Counted from the stretch's first letter, positions 24,930-33,815 are shown. The stretch: DNA of 64,000 bases from Janibacter limosus (GCF_004295485.1 NZ_CP036164.1:2790001-2854000); one strand, 5' to 3'. A program made the numbers and translations. The notes: generated by a model from the letters alone, not told the origin.

Positions 24930-26564
24930 GTGGCCCTCGACGGCGCGCTCATCGTCCAGAGCGACAAGACCCTCCTGCTCGAGGTCGACCACGAGCGCTC
25001 GGCCGACGCGCGGCGGGCCATCGCCCCCTTCGCCGAGCTGGAGCGGGCCCCGGAGCACATCCACACCTACCGCGTGACCCCGCTCGGGCTGTGGAACGCC
25101 CGCGCCGCGGGCCACGACGCCGAGCAGGTCGTCAATGCCCTGCTCACCCACTCGCGCTACCCCGTGCCCCAGGCCCTGCTCGTCGACATCGCCGAGACGA
25201 TGGACCGCTACGGCCGGCTCGTCCTGGAGAAGGACGGCGACCAACTCGTCCTGCGCACCACCGACCGCGCGGTGCTCACCGAGGTCATGCGCCACAAGAA
25301 GATCATGCCGCTGCTCGGCGAGATGCTCTCCCCCGACGAGGTCGTCGTGCACCCCTCGGAGCGCGGCACCCTCAAGCAGGAACTGCTCAAGGTGGGCTGG
25401 CCCGCGGAGGACCGCGCCGGTTACGTGGACGGCGAGGCGCACCCCATCGCGCTGCTCGAGGACGGCTGGTCCCTGCGGCCCTACCAGCAGCAGGCGGTCG
25501 ACGGGTTCTGGGACGGTGGCTCGGGCGTCGTCGTCCTGCCCTGCGGGGCGGGCAAGACGCTGGTCGGCGCGGGCGCGATGGCGGCTGCCAAGGCGACCAC
25601 CCTCATCCTCGTGACCAACACGGTGAGCGCCCGGCAGTGGAAGCAGGAGCTGCTCGAGCGCACCACGCTGACCGAGGAGGAGATCGGCGAGTACTCCGGT
25701 GCCCGCAAGGAGATCCGGCCGGTCACCATCGCGACCTACCAGGTCCTCACGCTCCGGCGGAAGGGGATCTACCCTCACCTCGACCTGCTCGACGCCCGCG
25801 ACTGGGGCCTGGTCGTCTACGACGAGGTCCACCTGCTGCCGGCTCCGATCTTCCGGATGACGGCCGACCTGCAGGCCCGCCGTCGCCTCGGCCTGACGGC
25901 GACCCTCGTGCGTGAGGACGGCCGCGAGGCCGATGTCTTCTCGCTCATCGGGCCCAAGCGCTTCGACGCGCCGTGGAAGGACATCGAGGCGCAGGGCTAC
26001 ATCGCGCCCGCGGACTGCGTCGAGGTCCGGGTGAGCCTGACCGACTCCGAGCGGATGGCCTATGCCACCGCCGAGGCGGAGGACCGCTACCGGCTCGCCT
26101 CCTGCTCCCCGGTCAAGCTCGGGGTCGTGCGCACGATCGTCGATCAGCACCGGGGCCAGCCCACGCTCGTCATAGGCCAGTACCTCGACCAGCTGCACGA
26201 GCTCGCCGAGCAGCTCGACGCCGATCTCATCACGGGCGAGACCCCCGTCAAGCAGCGGCAAGAGCTCTTCGCCGACTTCCGCGAAGGGAGGTCCAACCTC
26301 CTCGTCGTGTCCAAGGTGGCCAACTTCTCCGTCGACCTCCCCGAGGCGAGCGTCGCGATCCAGGTCAGCGGCACCTTCGGCTCACGCCAGGAGGAGGCCC
26401 AGCGCCTGGGCCGGGTGCTGCGGCCCAAGGAGGACGGGCGCACCGCGCACTTCTACACCGTCGTCACACGCGACACCGTCGACGCGGAGTTCGCCGCCCA
26501 CCGGCAGCGCTTCCTCGCCGAGCAGGGTTACGCCTACCGGATCCTCGACGCCGACGACCTCTGA
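24930..26564 (+). CDS. XPB/Rad25-type DNA repair helicase
   Basis: A 544-residue superfamily 2 helicase. An N-terminal damage-recognition-like region (1-175) precedes Walker A LPCGAGKT (203-210), motif II DEVH (298-301), motif III LGLTATLVR and motif VI EEAQRLGRVLRPKEDG. This matches bacterial XPB (about 545 residues), a 3'-5' helicase of uncertain repair role in actinobacteria. The GTG start follows the DUF4190 TGA after one base. Its helicase-associated partner lies 1.5 kb upstream. Confidence 0.93.
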   Translation: MALDGALIVQSDKTLLLEVDHERSADARRAIAPFAELERAPEHIHTYRVTPLGLWNARAAGHDAEQVVNALLTHSRYPVPQALLVDIAETMDRYGRLVLEKDGDQLVLRTTDRAVLTEVMRHKKIMPLLGEMLSPDEVVVHPSERGTLKQELLKVGWPAEDRAGYVDGEAHPIALLEDGWSLRPYQQQAVDGFWDGGSGVVVLPCGAGKTLVGAGAMAAAKATTLILVTNTVSARQWKQELLERTTLTEEEIGEYSGARKEIRPVTIATYQVLTLRRKGIYPHLDLLDARDWGLVVYDEVHLLPAPIFRMTADLQARRRLGLTATLVREDGREADVFSLIGPKRFDAPWKDIEAQGYIAPADCVEVRVSLTDSERMAYATAEAEDRYRLASCSPVKLGVVRTIVDQHRGQPTLVIGQYLDQLHELAEQLDADLITGETPVKQRQELFADFREGRSNLLVVSKVANFSVDLPEASVAIQVSGTFGSRQEEAQRLGRVLRPKEDGRTAHFYTVVTRDTVDAEFAAHRQRFLAEQGYAYRILDADDL

Positions 26565-26571
26565 GCAGCCC

Positions 26572-26605
26572 CCCCTTCGCATCTCCTTAAGGAAATGCGA
26601 AGGGG
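26572..26605. terminator. Bidirectional terminator-like hairpin
   Basis: CCCCTTCGCAT (26572-26582) pairs with ATGCGAAGGGG (26595-26605), 11 bp, and the loop is itself the palindrome TCCTTAAGGA. It sits between the convergent helicase and Ehu ATPase genes and is the expected place to end both transcripts. Confidence 0.7.
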
Positions 26606-26692
26606 TGCGCACGACCTTAAGGAAATACGCCTGGGGTGCGCACGACCTTAAGGAAATACGCCTGGGGTGCGCACGACCTTGAGGAGATGCGG
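26589..26692. repeat. Tandem 31-bp intergenic repeats
   Basis: About 3.4 copies: 26589-26618 (30 bp variant), 26619-26649, 26650-26680 and the partial 26681-26692. The two middle copies are identical. The core GCGCACGACCTTAAGG resembles repeats at 55793-55847. They have no spacers, so they are not a CRISPR. They fill the convergent gap before the Ehu ATPase stop. Confidence 0.85.
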
Positions 26693-26695
26693 CGG

Positions 26696-27502
26696 TCAGA
26701 GGATCGAGTCGAGGAACTTGCGGGTGCGCTCGTGCGACGGGTTGCCGAGGATCTCGTCGGGTGGCCCCTGCTCGAGGACCTGGCCCCCGTCGAACATCAT
26801 CACCTTGTGCGACACGTCGCGGGCGAAGCTCATCTCGTGGGTGACGATGAGCATCGAGATGTCCGTCGAGTCGGCGACATCACGCAGGACGCCGAGCACG
26901 TCACCGACGAGCTCGGGGTCGAGCGCCGAGGTGACCTCGTCGAGCAGCAGGATCTTGGGGTCCATCGCGAGCGCGCGGGCGATCGCCACGCGCTGCTTCT
27001 GACCACCGGAGAGCCGGCTCGGGTGCTCGTCGGCCCGGTCCTTCAGCCCCACCTGGTCGAGCAGGGAGAGCGCCCGCTCACGGGCCTCCTCCTTGCCGCG
27101 GCCCAGCACGTGCACCGGGGCCTCGGTGACGTTGTCGATGACCGACATGTTGGGGAAGAGGTTGAAGTGCTGGAAGACCATCCCGATCTTCTTGCGGGTG
27201 GCGGCGACCTCCTTCTCCCGCAGACGGATCCGCTTGCCGTCGCGACGGTCGTGGGTGAGCGGCTGGCCGTCGATCCAGATGTAGCCGTCGGTGAGCTCCT
27301 CGAGGGTCATCACCAGCCGCAGGATCGTGGTCTTGCCGGACCCGCTCGGGCCGATGAGCGTGACCCGCTCGCCCTGGGCGACGTCGAAGCTGAGACCGGA
27401 CAGGACGGTGTTGTCGCCGAACTTCTTCTCGACACCCTCGAAGCGGATGACGGGCGGCGCTGCGGACGAAGGGGGTGCCCCCCCGGTCTGGTCAGTAGAC
27501 AA
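26696..27502 (-). CDS. ehuA: Ehu-type amino acid/ectoine ABC transporter, ATPase
   Basis: A 268-residue polar-amino-acid-type ATPase. Walker A is GPSGSGKTT, the Q-loop is VFQHFNLFPNMSV, the signature LSGGQKQRVAIARAL, Walker B ILLLDEVTSALD and the switch histidine VTHEMSFA. The insertion RRDGKRIRLREKEVAATRK is typical of EhuA/related uptake ATPases. The TTG at 27502 overlaps the upstream permease stop and has GGAA upstream, so it is the likely start. It energises the two permeases encoded just before it. Confidence 0.82.
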   Translation of the reverse strand: MSTDQTGGAPPSSAAPPVIRFEGVEKKFGDNTVLSGLSFDVAQGERVTLIGPSGSGKTTILRLVMTLEELTDGYIWIDGQPLTHDRRDGKRIRLREKEVAATRKKIGMVFQHFNLFPNMSVIDNVTEAPVHVLGRGKEEARERALSLLDQVGLKDRADEHPSRLSGGQKQRVAIARALAMDPKILLLDEVTSALDPELVGDVLGVLRDVADSTDISMLIVTHEMSFARDVSHKVMMFDGGQVLEQGPPDEILGNPSHERTRKFLDSIL

Positions 27503-28160
27503 GTGCTTTTTCCAATCTGCGGACGGCGAAGGCGGTGACAAGGCTCGCCACGAGGAAGATCAGGCCGGCGATCGTGAAGGCCTCGTTGTAGCGGAAGGTG
27601 GAACCGCCGGCCTGCTGCGCGACGGTGACCATCTCGAGGACCGTGATCGCGAAGAGGTAGGGGGTGTCCTTGAACATCGAGATCATCCAGTTGCCCAGGG
27701 CGGGCAGGGTCGAGCGCACTGCCTGCGGCAGGACGATCGCACTCCAGGTGCGCCCCTGCGGCAGGCTGAGCGCCCGCGCCGCCTCCCACTGGCCGGGGTC
27801 GACGGACCTGATGCCGCCGATGAAGGACTCGGCCATGTAGGTCGAGTAGTGGATCCCGATGACCGCGGTGCCGACCCACAGCAGGTCCCAGGAGACGGGC
27901 ACGAGATAGCTGGCGAAGACCAGCTGGACGATCAGCGGCGTCATCCGGATCACGTCCATGACCCAGCGCACGGGCGCGGCCACGATCCGTGGCGCGACCT
28001 GGGTGAGGACGGCGAGCAGCATGCCGACGACGACGGCGACGAGGGTGCCGACGACGGTGACGAGCAGGGTGACCTTGACGAAGGCGGTGAGCACCTCGGG
28101 CAGCAGATCGGCCGCTGCCTCCCAGCTCCAGAACTCGTCGAAGGTGATCGCGGGCATCAC
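27492..28160 (-). CDS. ehuD: Ehu-type ABC transporter permease 2
   Basis: A 222-residue HisM-like permease with about five membrane helices. The ATPase-contact EAA loop is GGIRSVDPGQWEAARALSLP, then a conserved LPQAVRSTLPALGNWMIS. It ends with the RRLEKALVY tail. GTG at 28160 overlaps the previous stop as GTGA. It pairs with the permease encoded upstream to form the membrane channel for the solute captured by the lipoprotein. Confidence 0.85.
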   Translation of the reverse strand: MMPAITFDEFWSWEAAADLLPEVLTAFVKVTLLVTVVGTLVAVVVGMLLAVLTQVAPRIVAAPVRWVMDVIRMTPLIVQLVFASYLVPVSWDLLWVGTAVIGIHYSTYMAESFIGGIRSVDPGQWEAARALSLPQGRTWSAIVLPQAVRSTLPALGNWMISMFKDTPYLFAITVLEMVTVAQQAGGSTFRYNEAFTIAGLIFLVASLVTAFAVRRLEKALVY

Positions 28161-28855
28161 AGGGCGGCTCCGGCGGTCGCGTGGGCACTACGGGCGGACA
28201 GGCCGAGTCGGCGGCGGGCGCGTGTCTCGAGCTGTCTGAGTCCGGAGGAGAAGACGAGCGCGAAGAGGTAGTAGACCAGCAGTCCGATGCCGTAGGCGAA
28301 GATCGTCGTCGTGTCGACACGCAGCTCGTCGAGCTCGTAGGCGAAGTCCTGCAGCCCGATGAAGAGGGCCACTGCCGTGCCCTTGATGAGCATGATGAGC
28401 AGGTTGTTGTACCCCGAGAGCATGAGCACCCACGCCTGCGGCCAGATGATCCGGCGCATCCTCGTCAGCGGCGACATGTTGAGGGCCTTGGCGCCCTCCC
28501 ACTGCCCCTTGTCCACCGCGTTGATCGAGCCGCGCACGACCTCGGCGCCGTAGGCGCCGTAGTTCAGACCGAGGGCGATGACGCCGGTGAGCACCGCATC
28601 CATGCTCACGCCGAAGAGTGGCATGACGTAGTAGAGCCAGAAGACCTGCACGACGAGCGAGGTCCCCCGGAAGAACTCCACGACGATGGTCGAGAGCCAC
28701 CTCAGCGGCGCGACCGGGCTGATGCTCAACAACCCGAAGCCCACCGAGACGACGAAGGCCAGGACGGCCCCGCCGACAGTCAGCTGGAGCGTGACGAGCA
28801 CACCCTCGGCCAGCTGCGGCAGGGCCGCTTGGAGCGCATCGAGGTTGTCGCTCAC
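28157..28855 (-). CDS. ehuC: Ehu-type ABC transporter permease 1
   Basis: A 232-residue HisQ/EhuC-like permease. The family pieces EFFRGTSLVVQVFWLYYVMP, GLNYGAYGAEVVRG and INAVDKGQWEGAKALNMS (EAA loop) are clear. Several membrane spans are visible. GTG at 28855 overlaps the binding-protein stop as GTGA. The order binding protein, permease, permease, ATPase is that of ehuBCDA operons. Confidence 0.86.
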   Translation of the reverse strand: MSDNLDALQAALPQLAEGVLVTLQLTVGGAVLAFVVSVGFGLLSISPVAPLRWLSTIVVEFFRGTSLVVQVFWLYYVMPLFGVSMDAVLTGVIALGLNYGAYGAEVVRGSINAVDKGQWEGAKALNMSPLTRMRRIIWPQAWVLMLSGYNNLLIMLIKGTAVALFIGLQDFAYELDELRVDTTTIFAYGIGLLVYYLFALVFSSGLRQLETRARRRLGLSARSAHATAGAAL

Positions 28856-29745
28856 TTCGCGTCCGGCAGCTCTCCGGCGCAGAGCTGCTCGGTCGTCAGG
28901 TCACCCTTGGGACGCTCGGCGTCGGTGAAGCCGAACTCGCCGATGACGTCCGTGTAGGCCTTCTCGTCGCCGGTGATCTTCGCGAGCTCCTTGTTGTAGG
29001 CCTCGCGCAGGGAGTCGTCACCCTTCTTGAAGACCGTCGCGCCGGCTCCGACCTGCTGCTTGCCGTCGACGACGGCCACGAAGGGCTCGGTCACCTCGAC
29101 CTTGGAGTTGTCGGCCTTCTCGGCCATGGTGCGCAGCGAGATCCCGGTGAGGGCGAAGACATCGCTGCGGCCACGCACGACACCGTCCATGCCGTCCTGC
29201 GGCGACTTGACCTCGGTGTTCTCGATGCCGAGGGACTTCGCGTAGTCGGACTCGATGGCGCCGGTCATCGTCGAGAGCTTGGCGCCGGACGTCTTGACGT
29301 CGTCGAGGTTCTTGAGGTTCTTGGGGTTGCCCTCAGGGACCATGAGCGCGGTCGTGTAGAGGATCTCCGGGTCACCGAAGTCGGCCTCCTTGCACCGCTC
29401 CGGCAGGATCGACATGCCCGCCGAGACCGCGTCGTAGCGGCCAGCCTTCAACCCCGGGATGAGGGCAGCCCACTCGGTCTTGACGCCCTTGACCTCGTTG
29501 ATCCCGAGCTCCTTGAAGATCTGCTTGTGCAGGGCGATCGTCGCGCCGGTGAGCTCGCCGTCCTTCTCGAAGGAGTACGGGTCCTCACCGGCGAAGGCGA
29601 CGGTGATCGTCCCCTTGTCCTGCAGCTCGGCGAGGTGGTCACCACCTCCCTCGGAGGCTCCGTCGGAACCGGAGTCACCACAGGCGGCGAGGGTGAGTGC
29701 CAGGGTCAGGGCCGCGGTTCCGGCCAGGGTTCGCGTGTATCGCAC
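28852..29745 (-). CDS. ehuB: Ehu-type substrate-binding lipoprotein
   Basis: A 297-residue secreted lipoprotein. The signal peptide ends in lipobox LAAC, so the protein is anchored after Cys22. The periplasmic-binding fold has GTITVAFAGEDPYSF, ALIPGLKAGRYDAVSAGMS and ILPERCKEADFGDPE, a pattern strongly like EhuB (ectoine/hydroxyectoine). Polar amino acid binding is the alternative. GTG at 29745 has GGGAGGAAG upstream. No ectoine-degradation genes are near, so a compatible-solute uptake role is inferred from similarity only. Confidence 0.85.
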   Translation of the reverse strand: MRYTRTLAGTAALTLALTLAACGDSGSDGASEGGGDHLAELQDKGTITVAFAGEDPYSFEKDGELTGATIALHKQIFKELGINEVKGVKTEWAALIPGLKAGRYDAVSAGMSILPERCKEADFGDPEILYTTALMVPEGNPKNLKNLDDVKTSGAKLSTMTGAIESDYAKSLGIENTEVKSPQDGMDGVVRGRSDVFALTGISLRTMAEKADNSKVEVTEPFVAVVDGKQQVGAGATVFKKGDDSLREAYNKELAKITGDEKAYTDVIGEFGFTDAERPKGDLTTEQLCAGELPDAK

Positions 29746-29951
29746 GGTCTTCCTCCCCTCGGCGGGTCTTCCCCGGGGCGGTCCCGGTCCGCCGAGTCAC
29801 TTCTCCCCTCACCCGACCAAATACCTTGCCGAAGGGGGGCCAAACGCCGCCCTTCATCCCCCTTCGTTGCCCATCCGTGACCCGCGACGGACCCTCGCGG
29901 TCCACCGGCGACGTTCAGCAGACATCCAGACAACGGGCGCACACTCGATGG

Positions 29952-30668
29952 GTGAGCACTCATGCGACCCCTGCCGAGACGAGCCCGCACCTGCTCGTCG
30001 TCGAGGACGAGCCCAACATCCGTGAGCTCCTGGCGACCTCGCTGCGCTTCGCCGGGTTCCAGGTCGAGGTGGCCGGCGACGGCGCCACTGCGCTCGACAT
30101 CGTCCACCGCCTCGAGCCCGACCTGATCGTGCTGGACGTCATGCTCCCCGACATCGACGGCTTCGAGGTCGCCTCCAGGCTGCGGGCGGCAGAGCGGCAC
30201 CAGCCGATCCTCTTCCTCACTGCGCGCGACTCGCTCGACGACAAGATCAAGGGCCTGACCGTCGGCGGCGACGACTACGTCACCAAGCCCTTCTCCCTCG
30301 AGGAGGTCATCGCCCGCATCCGGGTCATCCTGCGCCGCACGCAGGACGTGCCCTTCGCCGAGTCGGTGCTGCGTTTCGCCGACCTCGAGCTCGACGACGA
30401 GGGGCACGAGGTCCGGCGTGCCGGTCGCTCCATCGACGTCTCCCCCACGGAGTTCAAGCTGCTGCGCTACCTGATGCTCAACCCCAACCGGGTGCTGTCC
30501 AAGGCGCAGATCCTCGACCACGTGTGGGACTACGACTTCCGCGGGGAGATGGGGATCGTCGAGTCCTACATCTCCTACCTGCGGCGCAAGATCGACACCG
30601 AGGGCCTGCCCACGCTGATCCACACCAAGCGTGGCTTCGGGTACGTGCTGCGCCTGCCCCCGGAATGA
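29952..30668 (+). CDS. OmpR/PhoB-family response regulator (MprA/TrcR-like)
   Basis: A 238-residue regulator. The receiver domain (about 13-125) has the acidic pair VEDE, the phosphorylated D62 in VLDVMLPDIDG, and the switch lysine TKPFSLEE. The C-terminal winged helix ends in VESYISYLRRKID and TKRGFGYVLR. The GTG at 29952 is the best start. It is followed 7 bp later by its histidine kinase and then by an HtrA-like protease, the same order as mprA-mprB-pepD in mycobacteria. It is divergent from the ehu operon. Confidence 0.92.
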   Translation: MSTHATPAETSPHLLVVEDEPNIRELLATSLRFAGFQVEVAGDGATALDIVHRLEPDLIVLDVMLPDIDGFEVASRLRAAERHQPILFLTARDSLDDKIKGLTVGGDDYVTKPFSLEEVIARIRVILRRTQDVPFAESVLRFADLELDDEGHEVRRAGRSIDVSPTEFKLLRYLMLNPNRVLSKAQILDHVWDYDFRGEMGIVESYISYLRRKIDTEGLPTLIHTKRGFGYVLRLPPE

Positions 30669-30675
30669 GCCGCAG

Positions 30676-32160
30676 ATGAGCATGGAGCGGGTCACTGCGC
30701 CCGTCGTCCGCAAGCTCGAGGCGATGCCGCTCACCTGGCGGCTCGTCGTCATCCTGCTCACTCTCCTGCTCGCCGCCCTCATGGCGACCTCCCTGACGAC
30801 GGCCTGGCTCGTCCAGCGCGACCTCAAGGCCAATGTCGACGACCAGCTGCGCGCCGTGGCCAGACCGATCGCCGAGGACGACGCCGCCGTGACCGTCGGC
30901 GGCGACAGCGGCGACATCTACAACCACACGACCTCCACGGACCCCACCAACTACTTCTTCGTGCGCCAGCCCTCCGACGGCTCCGCGTGGCAGTACCGCT
31001 TCCCCACGGGTGAGGCCAGCCGCCCCGACGTCCCGGTGCTCCGGCTCGACGACCCACGGGTGCTCGACGGTCAACCCTTCACCGTGCCATCCCTCGACGG
31101 CAGCACGCGCTGGCGCTTCATCGCCGGCCACTACACCGCCCCCGACAACTCCACCTTCGCCGTGGGCATGCCGATGACGGGGGTCAACCAGATCGTCCGG
31201 CGCCTGGCCATCGTCACCATCGTGGTGGGCCTGGCGGCGCTGCTCACCTGCGGAGTGCTCGGCTGGTTCGCGACGAGGCGAGCCTTCCGCCCCCTTCGCC
31301 GCATCGAGGACACCGCCGCCGGCATCGCGGCAGGAGACCTCAGCCGCCGCGTCCCGGTCCGCTACAGCCGCGACGAGGTGGCGAGCCTCAGCGACTCGCT
31401 CAACGGCATGCTCGGGCAGGTCGAGCGCAGCTTCACCCTCCAGGAGGCCTCCGAGACCAAGATGCGCCAGTTCGTCGCCGACGCCAGTCACGAGCTGCGC
31501 ACCCCGCTGGCCACCGTCCGCGGGTACGCCGAGCTCTACCGGCAGGGAGCCGTGCAGGGACCCGACCAGACCGCACAGGCGATGGACCGGATCGAGGGTG
31601 AGGCCGCTCGCATGACCGGCCTCGTCGACGACCTGCTGATGCTGGCGCGACTCGACGACCAGCGCCCACTCGAGCTGGCCGAGGTCGATCTGGTCGTGCT
31701 CGCCGCCGAGACCGTGCACGATGCCCGGGTCCGCGCGCCCCAGCGCCACATCCAGCTCGTCGGGCTCGACGCAGACCTCGTCCCCGTCGTCCTGCGTGGC
31801 GATGACGGCCGGCTGCGACAGGTCCTCGGCAACCTCATCGGCAATGCCCTCATGCACACCGCCGACGACGTCCTCGTCCAGGTGCGGGTCGGTCAGGTCG
31901 GGGACCGCGCCGTCGTCGAGGTCCGGGACCACGGCGTGGGGATCGCGCCCGACATGGCTGCGCGTGTCTTCGAGCGCTTCTACCGCGTGGACAAGGCCCG
32001 CTCCCGTGCCCGTGGTGGCAGTGGGCTGGGTCTGGCGATCGTCGCCGCCATCGTCGGCCAGCACGACGGCACGGTCCGGGTGCTCGAGACCCCGGGCGGC
32101 GGAGCGACCTTCCGGGTCGAGCTGCCCGGGTCGCAGCCGATCCGCCCCGACCGGGTCTGA
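30676..32160 (+). CDS. Sensor histidine kinase (MprB-like)
   Basis: A 494-residue membrane kinase. TM1 is about residues 22-46, the extracytoplasmic sensor about 47-172, TM2 about 176-198, then HAMP (RRAFRPLRRIEDTA). The phosphoacceptor is H272 in DASHELRTPLATVRG. The ATPase boxes are GNLIGNALMHT (N), DHGVGIAPD (G1), FERFYRVDKARSR (F) and GSGLGLAI (G2). It lies directly after its regulator. The downstream PDZ protease suggests an envelope-stress circuit. Confidence 0.92.
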   Translation: MSMERVTAPVVRKLEAMPLTWRLVVILLTLLLAALMATSLTTAWLVQRDLKANVDDQLRAVARPIAEDDAAVTVGGDSGDIYNHTTSTDPTNYFFVRQPSDGSAWQYRFPTGEASRPDVPVLRLDDPRVLDGQPFTVPSLDGSTRWRFIAGHYTAPDNSTFAVGMPMTGVNQIVRRLAIVTIVVGLAALLTCGVLGWFATRRAFRPLRRIEDTAAGIAAGDLSRRVPVRYSRDEVASLSDSLNGMLGQVERSFTLQEASETKMRQFVADASHELRTPLATVRGYAELYRQGAVQGPDQTAQAMDRIEGEAARMTGLVDDLLMLARLDDQRPLELAEVDLVVLAAETVHDARVRAPQRHIQLVGLDADLVPVVLRGDDGRLRQVLGNLIGNALMHTADDVLVQVRVGQVGDRAVVEVRDHGVGIAPDMAARVFERFYRVDKARSRARGGSGLGLAIVAAIVGQHDGTVRVLETPGGGATFRVELPGSQPIRPDRV

Positions 32161-32285
32161 GGGGCCTGGTCCGAGGTCCGGGCGTGGCCGGACGGGCCGG
32201 CGCACAGCAAGCCCACAGGCAATGCCAAGCCGGGCCCGAAGTTGCCGGGGCACTGTGGAGGGACAGCCTCGACAAGGAGCCCCTG

Positions 32286-33563
32286 ATGGACCACCCGACT
32301 GCACCGATCCCGCCGCACTCCCCTCGACCCGACGCCGGCCCGACACCGACCACCTCCTACGCGACGGCACTCACGGCACCACCTGCGCCGCCCATGCGGC
32401 GACACCGCGGTCGCCGCATCGGTGAGCTGACCGCGGTCGGCATCCTGTCCGCGGCCCTCGCCACCGGCGGTACGTGGGGGGTCATCTCCCTGACCGACCA
32501 GGGGTCCGGCGGGAGCACGGGGGCCACGTCCTCCTCCCAGGGCAGCGGGGACAGCGCCAGCGTCGTCCCGGTGAGCACCGCCGCCAAGAGCAACCCGGAC
32601 TGGAATGCCGTGACCGACACCGTCTCCCCGAGCGTCGTCGCGATCACCGTCAAGAGCGGCAGCTCCGGAGGGGAGGGTTCCGGCGTCATCATCGACGACA
32701 AGGGTCGGGTACTCACCAACGACCACGTCGTGAGCGGGGCTGGTGACGGCGCCCGCATCACCGTCACCCTCGCCGACGGCAAGACCTATGCCGCGACGAT
32801 CGCCGGGCAGGACGCCTCGACGGACCTCGCGGTCGTGACGATCACCGACCCACCCAAGGACCTCAAGCCGATCACGATGGGCAGCTCCGGCGGCCTCGAG
32901 GTCGGCGACCCGGTCATGGCGGTCGGCAACCCGCTCGGCCTGGCCGGCACGGTCACGACCGGCATCGTCAGCGCGCTGAACAGGCCGGTCGCCACGAGCT
33001 CCACCCAGGGCCAGGGCCAGGACCCCTTCGGGCAGCAGCAGTCGACCCCGGTGGTCACCTCCGCCATCCAGACCTCCGCCGCGATCAACCCCGGCAACTC
33101 CGGCGGCGCCCTCGTCGACGCCGCCGGGCGCCTCGTCGGGATCAACTCCTCGATCGCCTCCCTCGGCGGCTCCGGAGGCCAGTCGGGCAACATCGGTATC
33201 GGCTTCGCCATCCCCGTGGACGAGGCCTCGTGGATCGCCGAGCAGCTGATCGAGGACGGCAGCGCGCAGCACGCCTTCCTCGGGGTGACCCCCGCCGACG
33301 GGTCGGCCACGATGGGGGCGGCCACCCGCTCGGGCGCGGAGGTCCGCCAGGTCTCCGGCGGCAGCGCCGCCGACAAGGCCGGTCTGCGCAAGGGCGACCT
33401 CATCGTGGGCGTCGACGGCACCAATGTCAGCTCGGCCGAGTCGCTCGTGGGCCTCATCCGCGCCCAGCGCAGCGACTCGACCGTCTCGTTGAGCGTCATC
33501 CGCGACGGCCAGGAGCAGACGATCAAGGCCGCCCTCGGGACGGCGCCGTCCGTCCAGAGCTGA
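32286..33563 (+). CDS. HtrA/PepD-like trypsin-family protease with PDZ domain
   Basis: A 425-residue membrane-anchored serine protease. The N-terminal ~45 residues are cytosolic and proline-rich; one TM spans about 47-70. The triad is H147 (TNDHVVS), D180 (ASTDLAV) and S272 (NPGNSGGAL). The PDZ domain follows from about 335 (GGSAADKAGLRKGDLIVGV). An AAGGAG site precedes the ATG. The 125-bp gap after the kinase gene may hold its own promoter. By analogy to MprAB-PepD it should degrade misfolded envelope proteins. Confidence 0.9.
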   Translation: MDHPTAPIPPHSPRPDAGPTPTTSYATALTAPPAPPMRRHRGRRIGELTAVGILSAALATGGTWGVISLTDQGSGGSTGATSSSQGSGDSASVVPVSTAAKSNPDWNAVTDTVSPSVVAITVKSGSSGGEGSGVIIDDKGRVLTNDHVVSGAGDGARITVTLADGKTYAATIAGQDASTDLAVVTITDPPKDLKPITMGSSGGLEVGDPVMAVGNPLGLAGTVTTGIVSALNRPVATSSTQGQGQDPFGQQQSTPVVTSAIQTSAAINPGNSGGALVDAAGRLVGINSSIASLGGSGGQSGNIGIGFAIPVDEASWIAEQLIEDGSAQHAFLGVTPADGSATMGAATRSGAEVRQVSGGSAADKAGLRKGDLIVGVDGTNVSSAESLVGLIRAQRSDSTVSLSVIRDGQEQTIKAALGTAPSVQS

Positions 33564-33775
33564 CCGAGCCCGACGGGCTCAGGGGACTCACAGGTCGATG
33601 CCAGCAGCGTCCAAGTCTGGTGGTGCAGAGTCTTTCTCAGGAGCACAGGACAAGGAAGCAACGGTCGCTCGATCGTCTCCTCCCCGACGCAGGCACCGAC
33701 TTCCTCTGGCTCCCACAGGGGTGCTACCCCCGCCTTTGGGTGTGGCGTCTGAAGGCGGCGTTGAGTAGCCGAACT

Positions 33776-33815
33776 CATGCCCCCAGCGTGCTGACCACAG
33801 CACACTGGGGGCATG
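33776..33815 (+). promoter_or_regulatory. Hairpin sequestering the start codon of the DUF2339 gene
   Basis: CATGCCCCCAG (33776-33786) pairs perfectly with CTGGGGGCATG (33805-33815), and the inside holds a further GTGCTG/CAGCAC stem with an ACCA loop. The outer 3' arm ends in the ATG at 33813-33815, so start and upstream G-run are paired. It may be a translation switch, an operator, or a terminator for the protease gene 213 bp before. The 249-bp intergenic region otherwise shows nothing definite. Confidence 0.6.

Noticed and set aside
26589..26692. CRISPR array
   Set aside because: The 31-bp units are directly adjacent, with no spacers, and no cas gene is present.
30478..32370. Long minus-strand frame opposite the histidine kinase
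   Set aside because: It is a mirror of the G/C-biased third positions of the kinase and has no recognisable motif.
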